Part shown: positions 22,633 to 30,220 of the stretch, one piece after another | Layout of the letters: every line of letters starts with the position of its first letter | Position numbering within the stretch: position 1 is the stretch's first letter | Source: JACQHC01 sp035559715 | Lineage (GTDB): Bacteria > Gemmatimonadota > Gemmatimonadetes > Gemmatimonadales > GWC2-71-9 | DNA: 44,733 bases | Direction of reading: 5' to 3' | NCBI GenBank assembly: GCA_035559715.1 | Contig: DATMAW010000199.1 | Coordinates: 1-44,733 of the forward strand | The notes under the pieces: model-generated | Database searches by the model: none | Seen by the model: only the letters and a program-made list of their open reading frames with translations | What the model was told of the DNA's origin: nothing | Made by a program: the position numbers and the translations under genes

Positions 22633-25600
22633 TCACCGCACCGTCTCTCCCGCCACTACGTGCGGCGTGCTTCCCAGCCTCCGGTTCAGCTCCGGAATCA
22701 CCTGCGTAACGATCGCGTTCGCCTCGTTCACCACCTGCTCGGTCTCGCTCCGCAACTCGGCGAGCCGCCGCTTCTGCGGCTCGGTGGGGGCCGCGAGCGG
22801 CCGCGCAACCGACCCGAGCAATGACGTCAGCTCTTCCCGCAACCGCGGATACTGGCGGTAACCAAAGCCGGGCAGCGGCCGGGTGAGCTTAGCGCGGAGA
22901 TCGCTCACGCGTTGCAGCGCCGCTCGCGCCGCCCCAACCAGCGCCGTGTCCGCCGTCGGCCCGTTCGAGCCATTGCCATTGTTCGCCGCGGCCGCCGCCG
23001 TCTTGCTGAGGTTCTCGATCAGGCCGCCGAGCTGCTTCTTCAGGTCTTCCATGCGGTCAACGACCTGATTGACCTGCGACACGAGGTCCCGCAGCTCGAG
23101 TGCCGCGGCGAGTTGCGCCTCGTAATCGGCCTGCGCCACCTGGACCCGTGGGTCTGGCAGGACCCGAACGGGTTTGCTGAGCTCGCGGCCTCCGGCCCGG
23201 AGCGTGACGGTGTATTCACCGGGCGCCACGGCCGGCGCGCCCCCACCCCCAAAGAACCCGCCGCCACCACCCCCGCCCCCGCCCCCTGCACCCTGCTGAC
23301 TCTGCGCCGGACGCGGCGGATCGTACCGCAGGTCCCACGCGAGACGATTGACGCCGGCCTTCACGTCGTTTCGCCGCAGCTCGCGGATTCGCTTGCCGCT
23401 GCCGTCCGAAATGGTCACCACCACCGGCGCGGTGGGATCGGCTTTGACATAGTACGTGATCAGCGCGCCGTAGGGGGGATTGGCAGCCCTGTAGGTCTCG
23501 GAGCCGAGCGAGGCGTCCCTGCCCCACACCATCCAGCGGACCGCCGGTCGCACGTCGAACAGATACGCCTCCGCCTGCATCGCCGCTCCGAGCTGGCGCA
23601 GCGCCGTGATGTCATCCAGGATGTACACGCCGCGCCCGTGCGTGCCGACGATGAGATCATGCTCGCGCGGGTGCACCTTGATGTCCCGCACGGACACCGG
23701 CGGCATGTTGTTGCGGAGCGACACCCAGCGCTGGCCGCCATCCCACGAGGCGAAGATCCCCAGCTCGGTCCCGAGATACAGCAGATTCCGCACAACCGGG
23801 TCCTCTCGGATCACCTGCGCGTAACCCATGAGCGGCAGGTTGCCACGCAACGACGTCCAGGTCCGGCCGTAGTCCGTGGTTTTGAACACGTGCGGCGTGA
23901 AGTCGTCGTCGCGGTGCCGATCCACGGCCACGTAGGCCGTTGCCGCATCGTGCGGCGACGCCTCGATCCGGGCGATCCAGGACGCCGGCGGCAGGCCGCG
24001 GATGTTCCCCACCACGTTGCTCCACGTACGCCCGCCGTCCTGCGTCACCTGGATATTGCCGTCGTCCGTGCCCACCCAGATCACGCCGGCCCGCACCGGG
24101 GACTCGGCGACGGTGAGGATCGTGGAATGGAACTCGGCCGCCGTGTTGTCCACGTAGATGGCGCCGCCCGAGGACTGCTGTTTGCTCTTGTCATTCGTGG
24201 TGAGATCGGGACTGACGGGCTCCCACGACTGCCCGTAGTTGGTGCTTTTGAACAGCACGTTGGCGCCGAAGTACACGGTGCCCGGGTCGTGGGGCGAGAG
24301 ATGAATCGGCGAATCCCAGTTGTAGCGGTAGGGGTGATCGGCGATGCCGTCGCCCGCAGATCCCACGCGATAGGGGTATGGATGAATGCTGCGCGTGGAG
24401 CCCGTGCGCGTATCGGTGAGGAAAATGTTGCCGCCTTGAGAATTGGAGTACACCAGATGCGGCGCCGAGAGGTCCGGGACGGCGTAGAACCCGTCGCCGC
24501 CGCTCACGGTGAACCAGTCGTCCTTGCGGATCCCTTCGGCGTATGGCACGGCACTCGGCCCGCACCAGTTGCCGTTGTCCTGCAGCCCGCCGCACACGTA
24601 GTACGGCGTCCGCATGTCGTAGAAGACGTGATAGAACTGTGACAGCTCCACGTTGTTGATGATTTCCCAGGTGGCGCCGCCGTCATTGGAAATCTGGTAG
24701 CCCCCGTCCGAGCCGGAGAGCACGCGGTTCGAGTTGGCCGGGTCGATCCACAGCGCCTGGTGGTCACCGTGCACTCCCTGGCCCACGCTGCGAAACGTGG
24801 TGCCGCCGTCGGTGGACTTGTACAGCCCGCCGGACAACGACCAGACCGTGTTCGGATCGTTGGGGTCAACGCGGATATCGCTGTAGTAAAACGGCCGGAA
24901 GTTGATGTTCGGATCGTCGTGCACCTTGCGCCACGACTCGCCCCGATCATCCGACCGGAACAGGACGCCCTCCGATTTCGTCTCGGTGATCATGTACACC
25001 GTGACCGGATGACTGCGGGACGTGGCGACGCCGATCCGCGCCATCGGACCCTTGGGGAGACCGTTGGTGAGCCTGGTCCAGGTGGCTCCCGCGTCCGTGC
25101 TGCGGTAGAGCGCCGTCTTCTCCCCGCTGTCGTCGAACCGCCAGGGCCGGCGGCGGAAGGTCCACATGCCCGCGTAGAGGATGCGGGGGTTAGCGGCATC
25201 CATGGCGATGTCGGAGCAGCCGGTGTCGCGATCCACGAACAGCACCTTCTGCCACGTCTTGCCGCCGTCGGTGGTGCGGAACACGCCACGCTCGTCGTTC
25301 GGGCCCCAGGCGTGGCCCAGCGCGCACACGTAGGCCACGTCGGGATCTCTCGGGTCCACCTCGATCCGCTTGATGCGCTCGGTGTTGTCCAGCCCCAGGT
25401 GGGTCCAGGTCTTGCCGCCGTCGGTGGAGCGATAGACCCCGTTACCGAACGAGGCCGAGTTCCGCGGGTCGCCCTCGCCGCTCCCCAGCCAGAGCACGTT
25501 GTGGTCCGACGGGGCCACGGCGAGCGCGCCCACGGAATACACGGCCTGGTCGGTGAACTGCGCCTCGAACGTCGTGCCGCCGTTGGTGGTCTTGAACACG

Positions 25601-25836
25601 CCGCCGTCGGCGCCGGCCACGTAGAACGTGTCGGGGTTGCCGGGAACACCGGCGATGGCCGTCACGCGGCCGCCCATGTTGGCCGGTCCGATCGCACGCC
25701 ACGTGAGCGCCTTCAGCGCGGCCACCTCCGGCGGCTGGGCTGGCGCGGCCGCCTGCTGCCCCGAGGCCGTCGCCGGAACGAGGAGCACCAACGCCGCACA
25801 CCCGGCGCGGCGCAGCGCGAACGTCAGGTCTGCCAT
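22633..25836 (-). CDS. large exported Asp-box (VPS10/sortilin-like) beta-propeller protein
   Basis: 1067 residues from the ATG at 25836, with GGGAG about 8 nt upstream; a TTG at 25851 is the alternative. The signal peptide is FALRRAGCAALVLLVPATASGQQ. From about residue 40 to 740 there are about eleven Asp-box repeats of the S/T-x-D-G-G-x-T-W type: YRSTDGGKTW, FRTTDGGKTW, YRSTDAGATW, FRSDDRGESW, YKSTDGGTTF, QISNDGGATW, QVTQDGGRTW and others. These are typical of two stacked propellers. A carbohydrate-like closing domain and a poly-glycine linker (about 10 G, then FFGGGG) precede a C-terminal helical stretch. Databases usually label such proteins 'glycosyl hydrolase' or VPS10-domain, but no catalytic residues are identifiable here. 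Surface binding or turnover is a guess. Confidence 0.9.
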   Translation of the reverse strand: MADLTFALRRAGCAALVLLVPATASGQQAAAPAQPPEVAALKALTWRAIGPANMGGRVTAIAGVPGNPDTFYVAGADGGVFKTTNGGTTFEAQFTDQAVYSVGALAVAPSDHNVLWLGSGEGDPRNSASFGNGVYRSTDGGKTWTHLGLDNTERIKRIEVDPRDPDVAYVCALGHAWGPNDERGVFRTTDGGKTWQKVLFVDRDTGCSDIAMDAANPRILYAGMWTFRRRPWRFDDSGEKTALYRSTDAGATWTRLTNGLPKGPMARIGVATSRSHPVTVYMITETKSEGVLFRSDDRGESWRKVHDDPNINFRPFYYSDIRVDPNDPNTVWSLSGGLYKSTDGGTTFRSVGQGVHGDHQALWIDPANSNRVLSGSDGGYQISNDGGATWEIINNVELSQFYHVFYDMRTPYYVCGGLQDNGNWCGPSAVPYAEGIRKDDWFTVSGGDGFYAVPDLSAPHLVYSNSQGGNIFLTDTRTGSTRSIHPYPYRVGSAGDGIADHPYRYNWDSPIHLSPHDPGTVYFGANVLFKSTNYGQSWEPVSPDLTTNDKSKQQSSGGAIYVDNTAAEFHSTILTVAESPVRAGVIWVGTDDGNIQVTQDGGRTWSNVVGNIRGLPPASWIARIEASPHDAATAYVAVDRHRDDDFTPHVFKTTDYGRTWTSLRGNLPLMGYAQVIREDPVVRNLLYLGTELGIFASWDGGQRWVSLRNNMPPVSVRDIKVHPREHDLIVGTHGRGVYILDDITALRQLGAAMQAEAYLFDVRPAVRWMVWGRDASLGSETYRAANPPYGALITYYVKADPTAPVVVTISDGSGKRIRELRRNDVKAGVNRLAWDLRYDPPRPAQSQQGAGGGGGGGGGGFFGGGGAPAVAPGEYTVTLRAGGRELSKPVRVLPDPRVQVAQADYEAQLAAALELRDLVSQVNQVVDRMEDLKKQLGGLIENLSKTAAAAANNGNGSNGPTADTALVGAARAALQRVSDLRAKLTRPLPGFGYRQYPRLREELTSLLGSVARPLAAPTEPQKRRLAELRSETEQVVNEANAIVTQVIPELNRRLGSTPHVVAGETVR

Positions 25837-25950
25837 AGCATCAACTCCCAAGAGTCGGTCGAACGGGGAGAGGGAACGTGCCGAAAGCGTAGCGCCGCGG
25901 GCTGCCCGCGCGCCAGATGGTCGAGGCTACCAGCCGAGTGCCCGGGCGGC

Positions 25951-25956
25951 TATTTT
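25951..25956 (+). promoter_or_regulatory. possible -10 element for prs
   Basis: TATTTT lies 27 nt before the prs ATG in an otherwise GC-rich gap, so transcription would start near 25963 with a very short leader. No good -35 is seen 17 nt upstream, and prs also lacks a clear Shine-Dalgarno. Weak candidate. Confidence 0.22.
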
Positions 25957-25982
25957 GTGTGGCTTTCCCGAACGCGACTTAG

Positions 25983-27041
25983 ATGGCGGATATCTCGCTC
26001 ACCCGCACGCGCATGCTGCTCGTCTCGGGGACGGCCAACCGTCCGCTGGCCGAGGGGATCAGTGAGCATTTGGGGCAGCCGTTGTGCGCGGTGACGGTCC
26101 GGCGGTTCGCGGACGGGGAGATCTTCGTGAAGATCGATGAGAACGTCCGTGGGCAGGACGTGTTTATCGTGCAGCCGACGAATCCGCCCGGGGACAACAT
26201 TCTCGAGTTGTTGCTGTTGATTGACGCGGCCAAACGCGCGAGCGCAGCCCGAGTGACGGCCGTGATTCCGTACTTCGGCTACGCGCGACAGGACCGAAAG
26301 GATCAACCGCGCGTGGCGATCAGTGCCAAGCTGATGGCCAATCTGGTGGAGACCGCCGGCGCCGAGCGGGTGCTCGGCCTGGATTTCCACCAGCACCAGC
26401 TGCAGGGCTTCTTCGACATTCCGGTGGACCACCTGTACTGTGCGCCGGTGTTCACGCAGCACTTTCGTCAGAAGAAGCTCAAGGACCCGGTCGTCGTGGC
26501 GCCGGACGTGGGCAGCGCCAAGATGGCTCGCGGATTCGCGCGGCGACTGGATGCGGGGTTCGCCATCATCGACAAGCGGCGGCCGTCGGCCAACGTCGCC
26601 GAGGTCGTGAACGTCGTGGGAGAGGTGGAGGGCCGGGACTGCCTGGTGGTGGATGACATGATCGACACGGCCGGCACGGTCACGGAATCGGCCAAGGCGT
26701 TGAAGCGGCTGGGCGCGCGCGAGGTGTATTGCTGTGCTTCCCATGCTCTGCTGTCCGGGCCGGCGGTGGAGCGGCTCGTGGCCTCGCCCATCGCGGAGGT
26801 GGTCGTGTCCAACACGATTCACATCCCGGAGGAGCGGCGGTTCGACCGGCTAACGGTGCTGTCCATCGCACCGCTCCTGGCACAGGCCATCCGGAACACC
26901 CACAGCGACCGGTCCGTCAGTTCGCTGTTCGATGAAACCGCGGTCGAGTCGGGCGGGCGGTCCAGGAGCCGCAAGGCCGAGCGAGCCGCCAAGACGGAAG
27001 ACGCGCACGAGGAACGACAAACACGCCGGGTGAAGGCGTAA
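25983..27041 (+). CDS. prs: ribose-phosphate pyrophosphokinase
   Basis: 352 residues, of which about 315 are the normal enzyme. It makes PRPP from ribose 5-phosphate and ATP for nucleotide, histidine and tryptophan synthesis. Motifs are FADGEIFVKIDENVRGQDVFIVQPT, YFGYARQDRKDQPRVAISAKLMANL (the ATP flexible loop), the metal-binding GLDFHQHQLQGFFDIPVDHL, and the PRPP-binding CLVVDDMIDTAGTVTESAK at about 222-240. A charged tail of about 35 residues (RSRSRKAERAAKTEDAHEERQTRR) extends beyond the conserved end, which is unusual. prs heads a plus-strand block with rplY, pth and ychF, a gene order shared by many bacteria. Confidence 0.97.
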   Translation: MADISLTRTRMLLVSGTANRPLAEGISEHLGQPLCAVTVRRFADGEIFVKIDENVRGQDVFIVQPTNPPGDNILELLLLIDAAKRASAARVTAVIPYFGYARQDRKDQPRVAISAKLMANLVETAGAERVLGLDFHQHQLQGFFDIPVDHLYCAPVFTQHFRQKKLKDPVVVAPDVGSAKMARGFARRLDAGFAIIDKRRPSANVAEVVNVVGEVEGRDCLVVDDMIDTAGTVTESAKALKRLGAREVYCCASHALLSGPAVERLVASPIAEVVVSNTIHIPEERRFDRLTVLSIAPLLAQAIRNTHSDRSVSSLFDETAVESGGRSRSRKAERAAKTEDAHEERQTRRVKA

Positions 27042-27068
27042 CGCCGACCGGCGAGAGGGGTTCGTCAC

Positions 27069-27749
27069 ATGACAACGGCAGTCCGCATCAGCGCAGAGCG
27101 GCGAACGAAGACGGGCAAGGGCGTCGCCCGCCAGCTGAGGTTGCACGGGCGAGTACCGGCCGTGCTGTACGGGCATGGACGCCCCACGGACGCGCTCTCC
27201 GTGTCCGCCACGGAATTGGAGCGAGCGTTGACCGGGCACAGCGTTCAAACCACCGTCGTGGAACTGAAGCTCGACGGCTCGACCGTGAAAACGCTGATTC
27301 GCGAAATCCAGCGTGATCCGATGCGCTGGAGCATCATCCACGTGGATTTCTACGAGCTGCACGCCGGCGAGAAGATCAAGGTCGAAGTGCCGGTCCGGCT
27401 GATCGGGTCCCCGGAGGGCGTGCGGACCGCCGGCGGCGTGCTCGATCAGGTCATGCGAACCGTGCAGATGGAGGTCATGCCCGAGAACATCCCGGACCAC
27501 ATCGACCTGGACGTCACGCACCTGAACATCGGGAAGTCGTTGCACGTGCGAGACGTAGTGATTGAGGGAGCAACCATCCTGTCGGACCCCGACGCGACCG
27601 TGTGCACCGTCGTGCCGCCGCGGACCGAGGAGGCGCCGCCCGTGCCGACGGCCGCCGAGGAGGTTGCCGAGCCCGAGCTCATCCGCAAGCCGCGAGCCGA
27701 GGGCGAAGAAGCCGAAGGCGAAGGCGAGGCCGAGAAAGCCGAGGAGTAA
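27069..27749 (+). CDS. rplY: 50S ribosomal protein L25, long CTC form
   Basis: 226 residues, the long form with an N-terminal 5S-rRNA-binding L25 domain (RISAERRTKTGKGVARQLRLHGRVPAVLYGHG) and a C-terminal CTC beta domain (EKIKVEVPVRLIGSPEGVRTAGGVLDQV, then IDLDVTHLNIGKSLHVRDV). The last 35 residues are Glu/Ala-rich (EEAEGEGEAEKAEE), as in many CTC proteins. It starts 27 nt after prs with GAGAGGGG upstream. Its final codons contain GAGGAG just before TAA, and that sequence doubles as the Shine-Dalgarno of the next gene, pth. Confidence 0.95.
   Translation: MTTAVRISAERRTKTGKGVARQLRLHGRVPAVLYGHGRPTDALSVSATELERALTGHSVQTTVVELKLDGSTVKTLIREIQRDPMRWSIIHVDFYELHAGEKIKVEVPVRLIGSPEGVRTAGGVLDQVMRTVQMEVMPENIPDHIDLDVTHLNIGKSLHVRDVVIEGATILSDPDATVCTVVPPRTEEAPPVPTAAEEVAEPELIRKPRAEGEEAEGEGEAEKAEE
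27741..27746 (+). promoter_or_regulatory. Shine-Dalgarno GAGGAG for pth, fixing a CTG start
   Basis: GAGGAG overlaps the last two sense codons of rplY. Six bases (TAACCC) separate it from CTG at 27753-27755. The in-frame TAA of rplY at 27747 is also in the pth frame, so nothing upstream of 27750 can start pth. Confidence 0.75.
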
Positions 27750-27752
27750 CCC

Positions 27753-28334
27753 CTGCGGACGGTCATCGGGCTCGGAAATCCCGGACCGGAGTACGCGTAC
27801 ACCCGCCACAACGCCGGGTTTATTCTGGCGGACGCGCTGGTCGCGGCCTGGGAGTTCGGCCCGTTTCGGCGCGACGGGCCGGTTCGCATCAGTCGCGGAA
27901 CCGTAGCGGGCACGCCGGTCCGCCTCATCAAACCCCTCACCTACATGAATCGCAGCGGGTCGGCGCTCCGCTCGCTCCTGAGCGACGCCGACTTCGACCC
28001 GCCGCGCGACCTCCTGGTGCTGGTGGACGAAGCCGCCCTGCCGCTCGGCAGATTTCGCCTGCGAGCCCGAGGGTCCCATGGCGGCCACCGGGGTCTCGAG
28101 AGCGTTGAGCTGGCGCTCGGGTCACGCGAGTACGCGCGGCTCCGCATTGGCGTGGGGCCCCAGCCACCCGAGCAGCCGCTGGAGGACTACGTGCTCGAAC
28201 GTTTTGCCAAGGACGAACTCGAGGTGTTGCGCGACCTGCTGCCGGAACTGTGCGAGGCAGTCACCTGCTGGGTTACCGACGGCACCGAGGTCGCGATGAA
28301 CCGCTTCAATCGGCGCCGGCGCCCGGCCGGCTGA
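27753..28334 (+). CDS. pth: peptidyl-tRNA hydrolase, apparent CTG start
   Basis: 193 residues if CTG 27753 is read as Met. The result, MRTVIGLGNPGPEY, matches the family N-terminus exactly. The first later ATG/GTG/TTG in frame is ATG 27945, which would delete the catalytic region. Catalytic and binding residues visible are N9 in GLGNPG, H19 in YTRHNAGF, N66 in TYMNRSG, D92 in LVDEAALPLG, and H109 and H112 in GSHGGHRGLESV. The enzyme frees tRNA from peptidyl-tRNA that drops off ribosomes. The usual DDLDLP-type stretch is VDEAALP here. ychF follows 4 nt after the stop, matching the common pth-ychF pair. Gene identity is near certain; the CTG start is a strong inference. Confidence 0.93.
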   Translation: MRTVIGLGNPGPEYAYTRHNAGFILADALVAAWEFGPFRRDGPVRISRGTVAGTPVRLIKPLTYMNRSGSALRSLLSDADFDPPRDLLVLVDEAALPLGRFRLRARGSHGGHRGLESVELALGSREYARLRIGVGPQPPEQPLEDYVLERFAKDELEVLRDLLPELCEAVTCWVTDGTEVAMNRFNRRRRPAG

Positions 28335-28338
28335 TCAG

Positions 28339-29439
28339 ATGCTCAGGCTCGGGATCGTGGGGTTGCCGAACGTCGGCAAGTCCACGTTGTTCAACGCGCT
28401 CACCAATGCCGGGGCGGCTGCGGATAACTACCCGTTCTGCACCGTGGATCCCAACGTCGGCATCGTGGCCGTGCCCGAGCCCCGGCTCGACCGCCTGGCT
28501 GCCGTGGTGCGGCCGCCCAAGGTCGTACCGGCGTTCGTGGAGTTCGTGGACATCGCCGGCCTGGTCGAGGGCGCAAGTCGCGGTGCCGGGCTGGGCAACC
28601 AGTTCCTGTCACACATCCGCGAAGTGGACGCGATCATCCATGTGGTCCGTTGCTTCGACGACCCTGACGTCACGCACGTGACCGGGGACGTGGACCCCGA
28701 GCGGGATCACGACGTCATCACCAGCGAGCTGGCGCTGGCGGACCTGGCGATCGTGGAGCGAAGGCTGGAAAAGGCCCGCAAGACGGCTCGCGCGGGGGAC
28801 GAAGCCGCCCAGGCCGAAGTCCTGCTGCTCGAGCGAGTGACCCACGAGCTGGAAGAGGGACGCGGCGCGCGGGAGGCGGGCGAGGACAATGCCAGCATCC
28901 GCGCCCTGCGGCAACTCGGGTTGCTCACGGCCAAGCCGATCCTGTACGCCGCCAACGTCTCCGAACGGGACCTTGCCCGCCCGTCCGTGCCCGCAGTGGA
29001 ACGACTGCGGGCCGCCGTGCAGCGGCATCACGAGGAGGCCGAGGTGGTGGTGTTTTCGGCGCGATTCGAAGCCGAGCTGGCCGAGCTGCCGGCGGCGGAG
29101 CGAGCCGAGTTTCTGGCAAGCGCGGGGGTCACGGAGTCCGGACTCGAGCGGCTGATCAAGGCCGGATATCGCCTCCTGGGACTCGAGACATTCTTCACCG
29201 TGGGCGACAACGAGGTGCGTGCCTGGACGATTCACCGGGGGGCGACGGCCTTCGAGGCCGCCGGCGAGATCCATTCCGACTTCCAGCGAGGGTTCATCCG
29301 CGCAGAGACCGTGTCGTGGGAAGATTTCGTCGCCGCCGGCTCGTACAAGGCGGCCCGGGAGCGGGGGCTCGTCCGCAGCGAGGGCCGGGACTACCGCGTG
29401 CGGGATGGGGACGTGTTGTTGTTCCGGTTCAATGTCTGA
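28339..29439 (+). CDS. ychF: redox-regulated ATPase YchF (OLA1 family)
   Basis: 366 residues, the standard length. The P-loop is GLPNVGKST at residues 8-16, followed by the family-typical NYPFCTVDPNVGIVAVPEPRLD and the switch region FVDIAGLVEGASRGAGLGNQFLSHIREVDAIIHVVRCF. The base-recognition loop NVSE, rather than NKxD, explains the ATP preference of this family. A helical middle domain (about 125-200) precedes the C-terminal TGS domain (FFTVGDNEVRAWTIHRGATAFEAAGEIHSDFQRGFIRAE). It binds ribosomes and influences stress responses. It is directly downstream of pth. Confidence 0.97.
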   Translation: MLRLGIVGLPNVGKSTLFNALTNAGAAADNYPFCTVDPNVGIVAVPEPRLDRLAAVVRPPKVVPAFVEFVDIAGLVEGASRGAGLGNQFLSHIREVDAIIHVVRCFDDPDVTHVTGDVDPERDHDVITSELALADLAIVERRLEKARKTARAGDEAAQAEVLLLERVTHELEEGRGAREAGEDNASIRALRQLGLLTAKPILYAANVSERDLARPSVPAVERLRAAVQRHHEEAEVVVFSARFEAELAELPAAERAEFLASAGVTESGLERLIKAGYRLLGLETFFTVGDNEVRAWTIHRGATAFEAAGEIHSDFQRGFIRAETVSWEDFVAAGSYKAARERGLVRSEGRDYRVRDGDVLLFRFNV

Positions 29440-29533
29440 GCAGGGGCCAGGAGAAACGGAGAGAGGAGGGACAAAGCGGGACGACGCTCTTTGCGGTCCC
29501 CGCCCCGCGCCGTCACTCCTCGCCCGTTTCGTG

Positions 29534-29562
29534 TGGACATTTCCCTCGCGACCGGCTACTGT
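29534..29562 (+). promoter_or_regulatory. candidate sigma-70-type promoter for rpsF
   Basis: TGGACA (29534-29539) and TACTGT (29557-29562) are separated by exactly 17 nt, in the 190-nt gap between ychF and rpsF. The -35 matches 5 of 6 consensus bases and the -10 matches 3 of 6. Transcription would start near 29569, giving a leader of about 65 nt that contains the hairpin at 29584-29606. Confidence 0.4.
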
Positions 29563-29583
29563 TCCCGCTCGACATACCTCCTA

Positions 29584-29606
29584 CTCCGGCCGGCACCGGG
29601 CCGGGG
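29584..29606 (+). promoter_or_regulatory. GC-rich hairpin in the rpsF leader
   Basis: CTCCGGCC (29584-29591) pairs with GGCCGGGG (29599-29606), including one T-G wobble, around the 7-nt loop GGCACCG. It lies 27 nt before the rpsF ATG and downstream of the promoter candidate. In other bacteria the S6:S18 complex binds a leader structure in its own mRNA. Whether this hairpin has the required bulge is not shown, and it could instead be part of a terminator for ychF. Confidence 0.4.
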
Positions 29607-29632
29607 TCGCCATGAGACCAAAGGATGGTGGC

Positions 29633-30001
29633 ATGACTCGTAAGTACGAGGTTGTGTACATCTTCGACAGCACGCTGGACGAGGCGCAGGTGAATGAACG
29701 CCTGCAACGGTTCCACGCGTTGCTTCCCCCTTCCACCGACGGCGAATCAGGCATCGCGTCCCTCGAGCACTGGGGGAAGCGCACGCTGGCCTACCCCATC
29801 AAGCGGCGGGACACGGGCTACTACGTCGTGGCGAAAGTGACCACGAACCCCACGGCGTTGCCCGAATTCGAGCGCGCCATTCGGCTGGACGAGAGCGTGC
29901 TGCGTCACCTGGTGGTGATCGACGAGGGGGCGACACCGGCGGCGGTCAAGGTGGATGACGACGTTGCGGACGACATTCGCGGCGAGGATCTGGACGAATG
30001 A
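29633..30001 (+). CDS. rpsF: 30S ribosomal protein S6
   Basis: 122 residues from ATG 29633, with AAGGA 7 nt upstream. An in-frame ATG at 29612 would add seven non-conserved residues. Conserved S6 segments are KYEVVYIFDSTLDEAQVNERL, the long WGKRTLAYPIKRRDTGYYVVAKV at about 48-70, and FERAIRLDESVLRHLVVID. The acidic tail (KVDDDVADDIRGEDLDE) is typical. S6 binds 16S rRNA in the platform as a dimer with S18. The ATGA junction with rpsR couples their translation. The usual ssb gene between rpsF and rpsR is absent here. Confidence 0.97.
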   Translation: MTRKYEVVYIFDSTLDEAQVNERLQRFHALLPPSTDGESGIASLEHWGKRTLAYPIKRRDTGYYVVAKVTTNPTALPEFERAIRLDESVLRHLVVIDEGATPAAVKVDDDVADDIRGEDLDE

Positions 30002-30219
30002 AGCGGCCCACCAAGTCGTGCACGATTTGCGAGACGGGAGTCCGGGTGGTGGACTTCAAGGACGAGCGCACGCTCGTTCGATTCACCTCTGAGCGCGGTA
30101 AGATCCTTCCCGCGCGCCTCACGGGGAACTGCGCCCGGCATCAGCGCCAGCTCGCGCGTGCCATCAAGCGGGCGCGTCAGGCGGCCTTGATCCCTTACAT
30201 CCGCGGGTACGTTCGCTGA
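29998..30219 (+). CDS. rpsR: 30S ribosomal protein S18
   Basis: 73 residues starting with an ATG inside the rpsF stop (ATGA). Family segments are VDFKDERTLVRFTSERGKILPARLTGNCARHQRQLARAIKRARQAALIPY, the last being the characteristic S18 helix. The N-terminus has C8-T-I-C11 and a third cysteine at about 45 (NCARHQ), consistent with the zinc-type (C+) paralogue, with a histidine possibly completing the site. That inference comes from spacing only. A DUF2232-like membrane gene starts 1 nt after its stop. Confidence 0.96.
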   Translation: MKRPTKSCTICETGVRVVDFKDERTLVRFTSERGKILPARLTGNCARHQRQLARAIKRARQAALIPYIRGYVR

Positions 30220-30220
30220 C

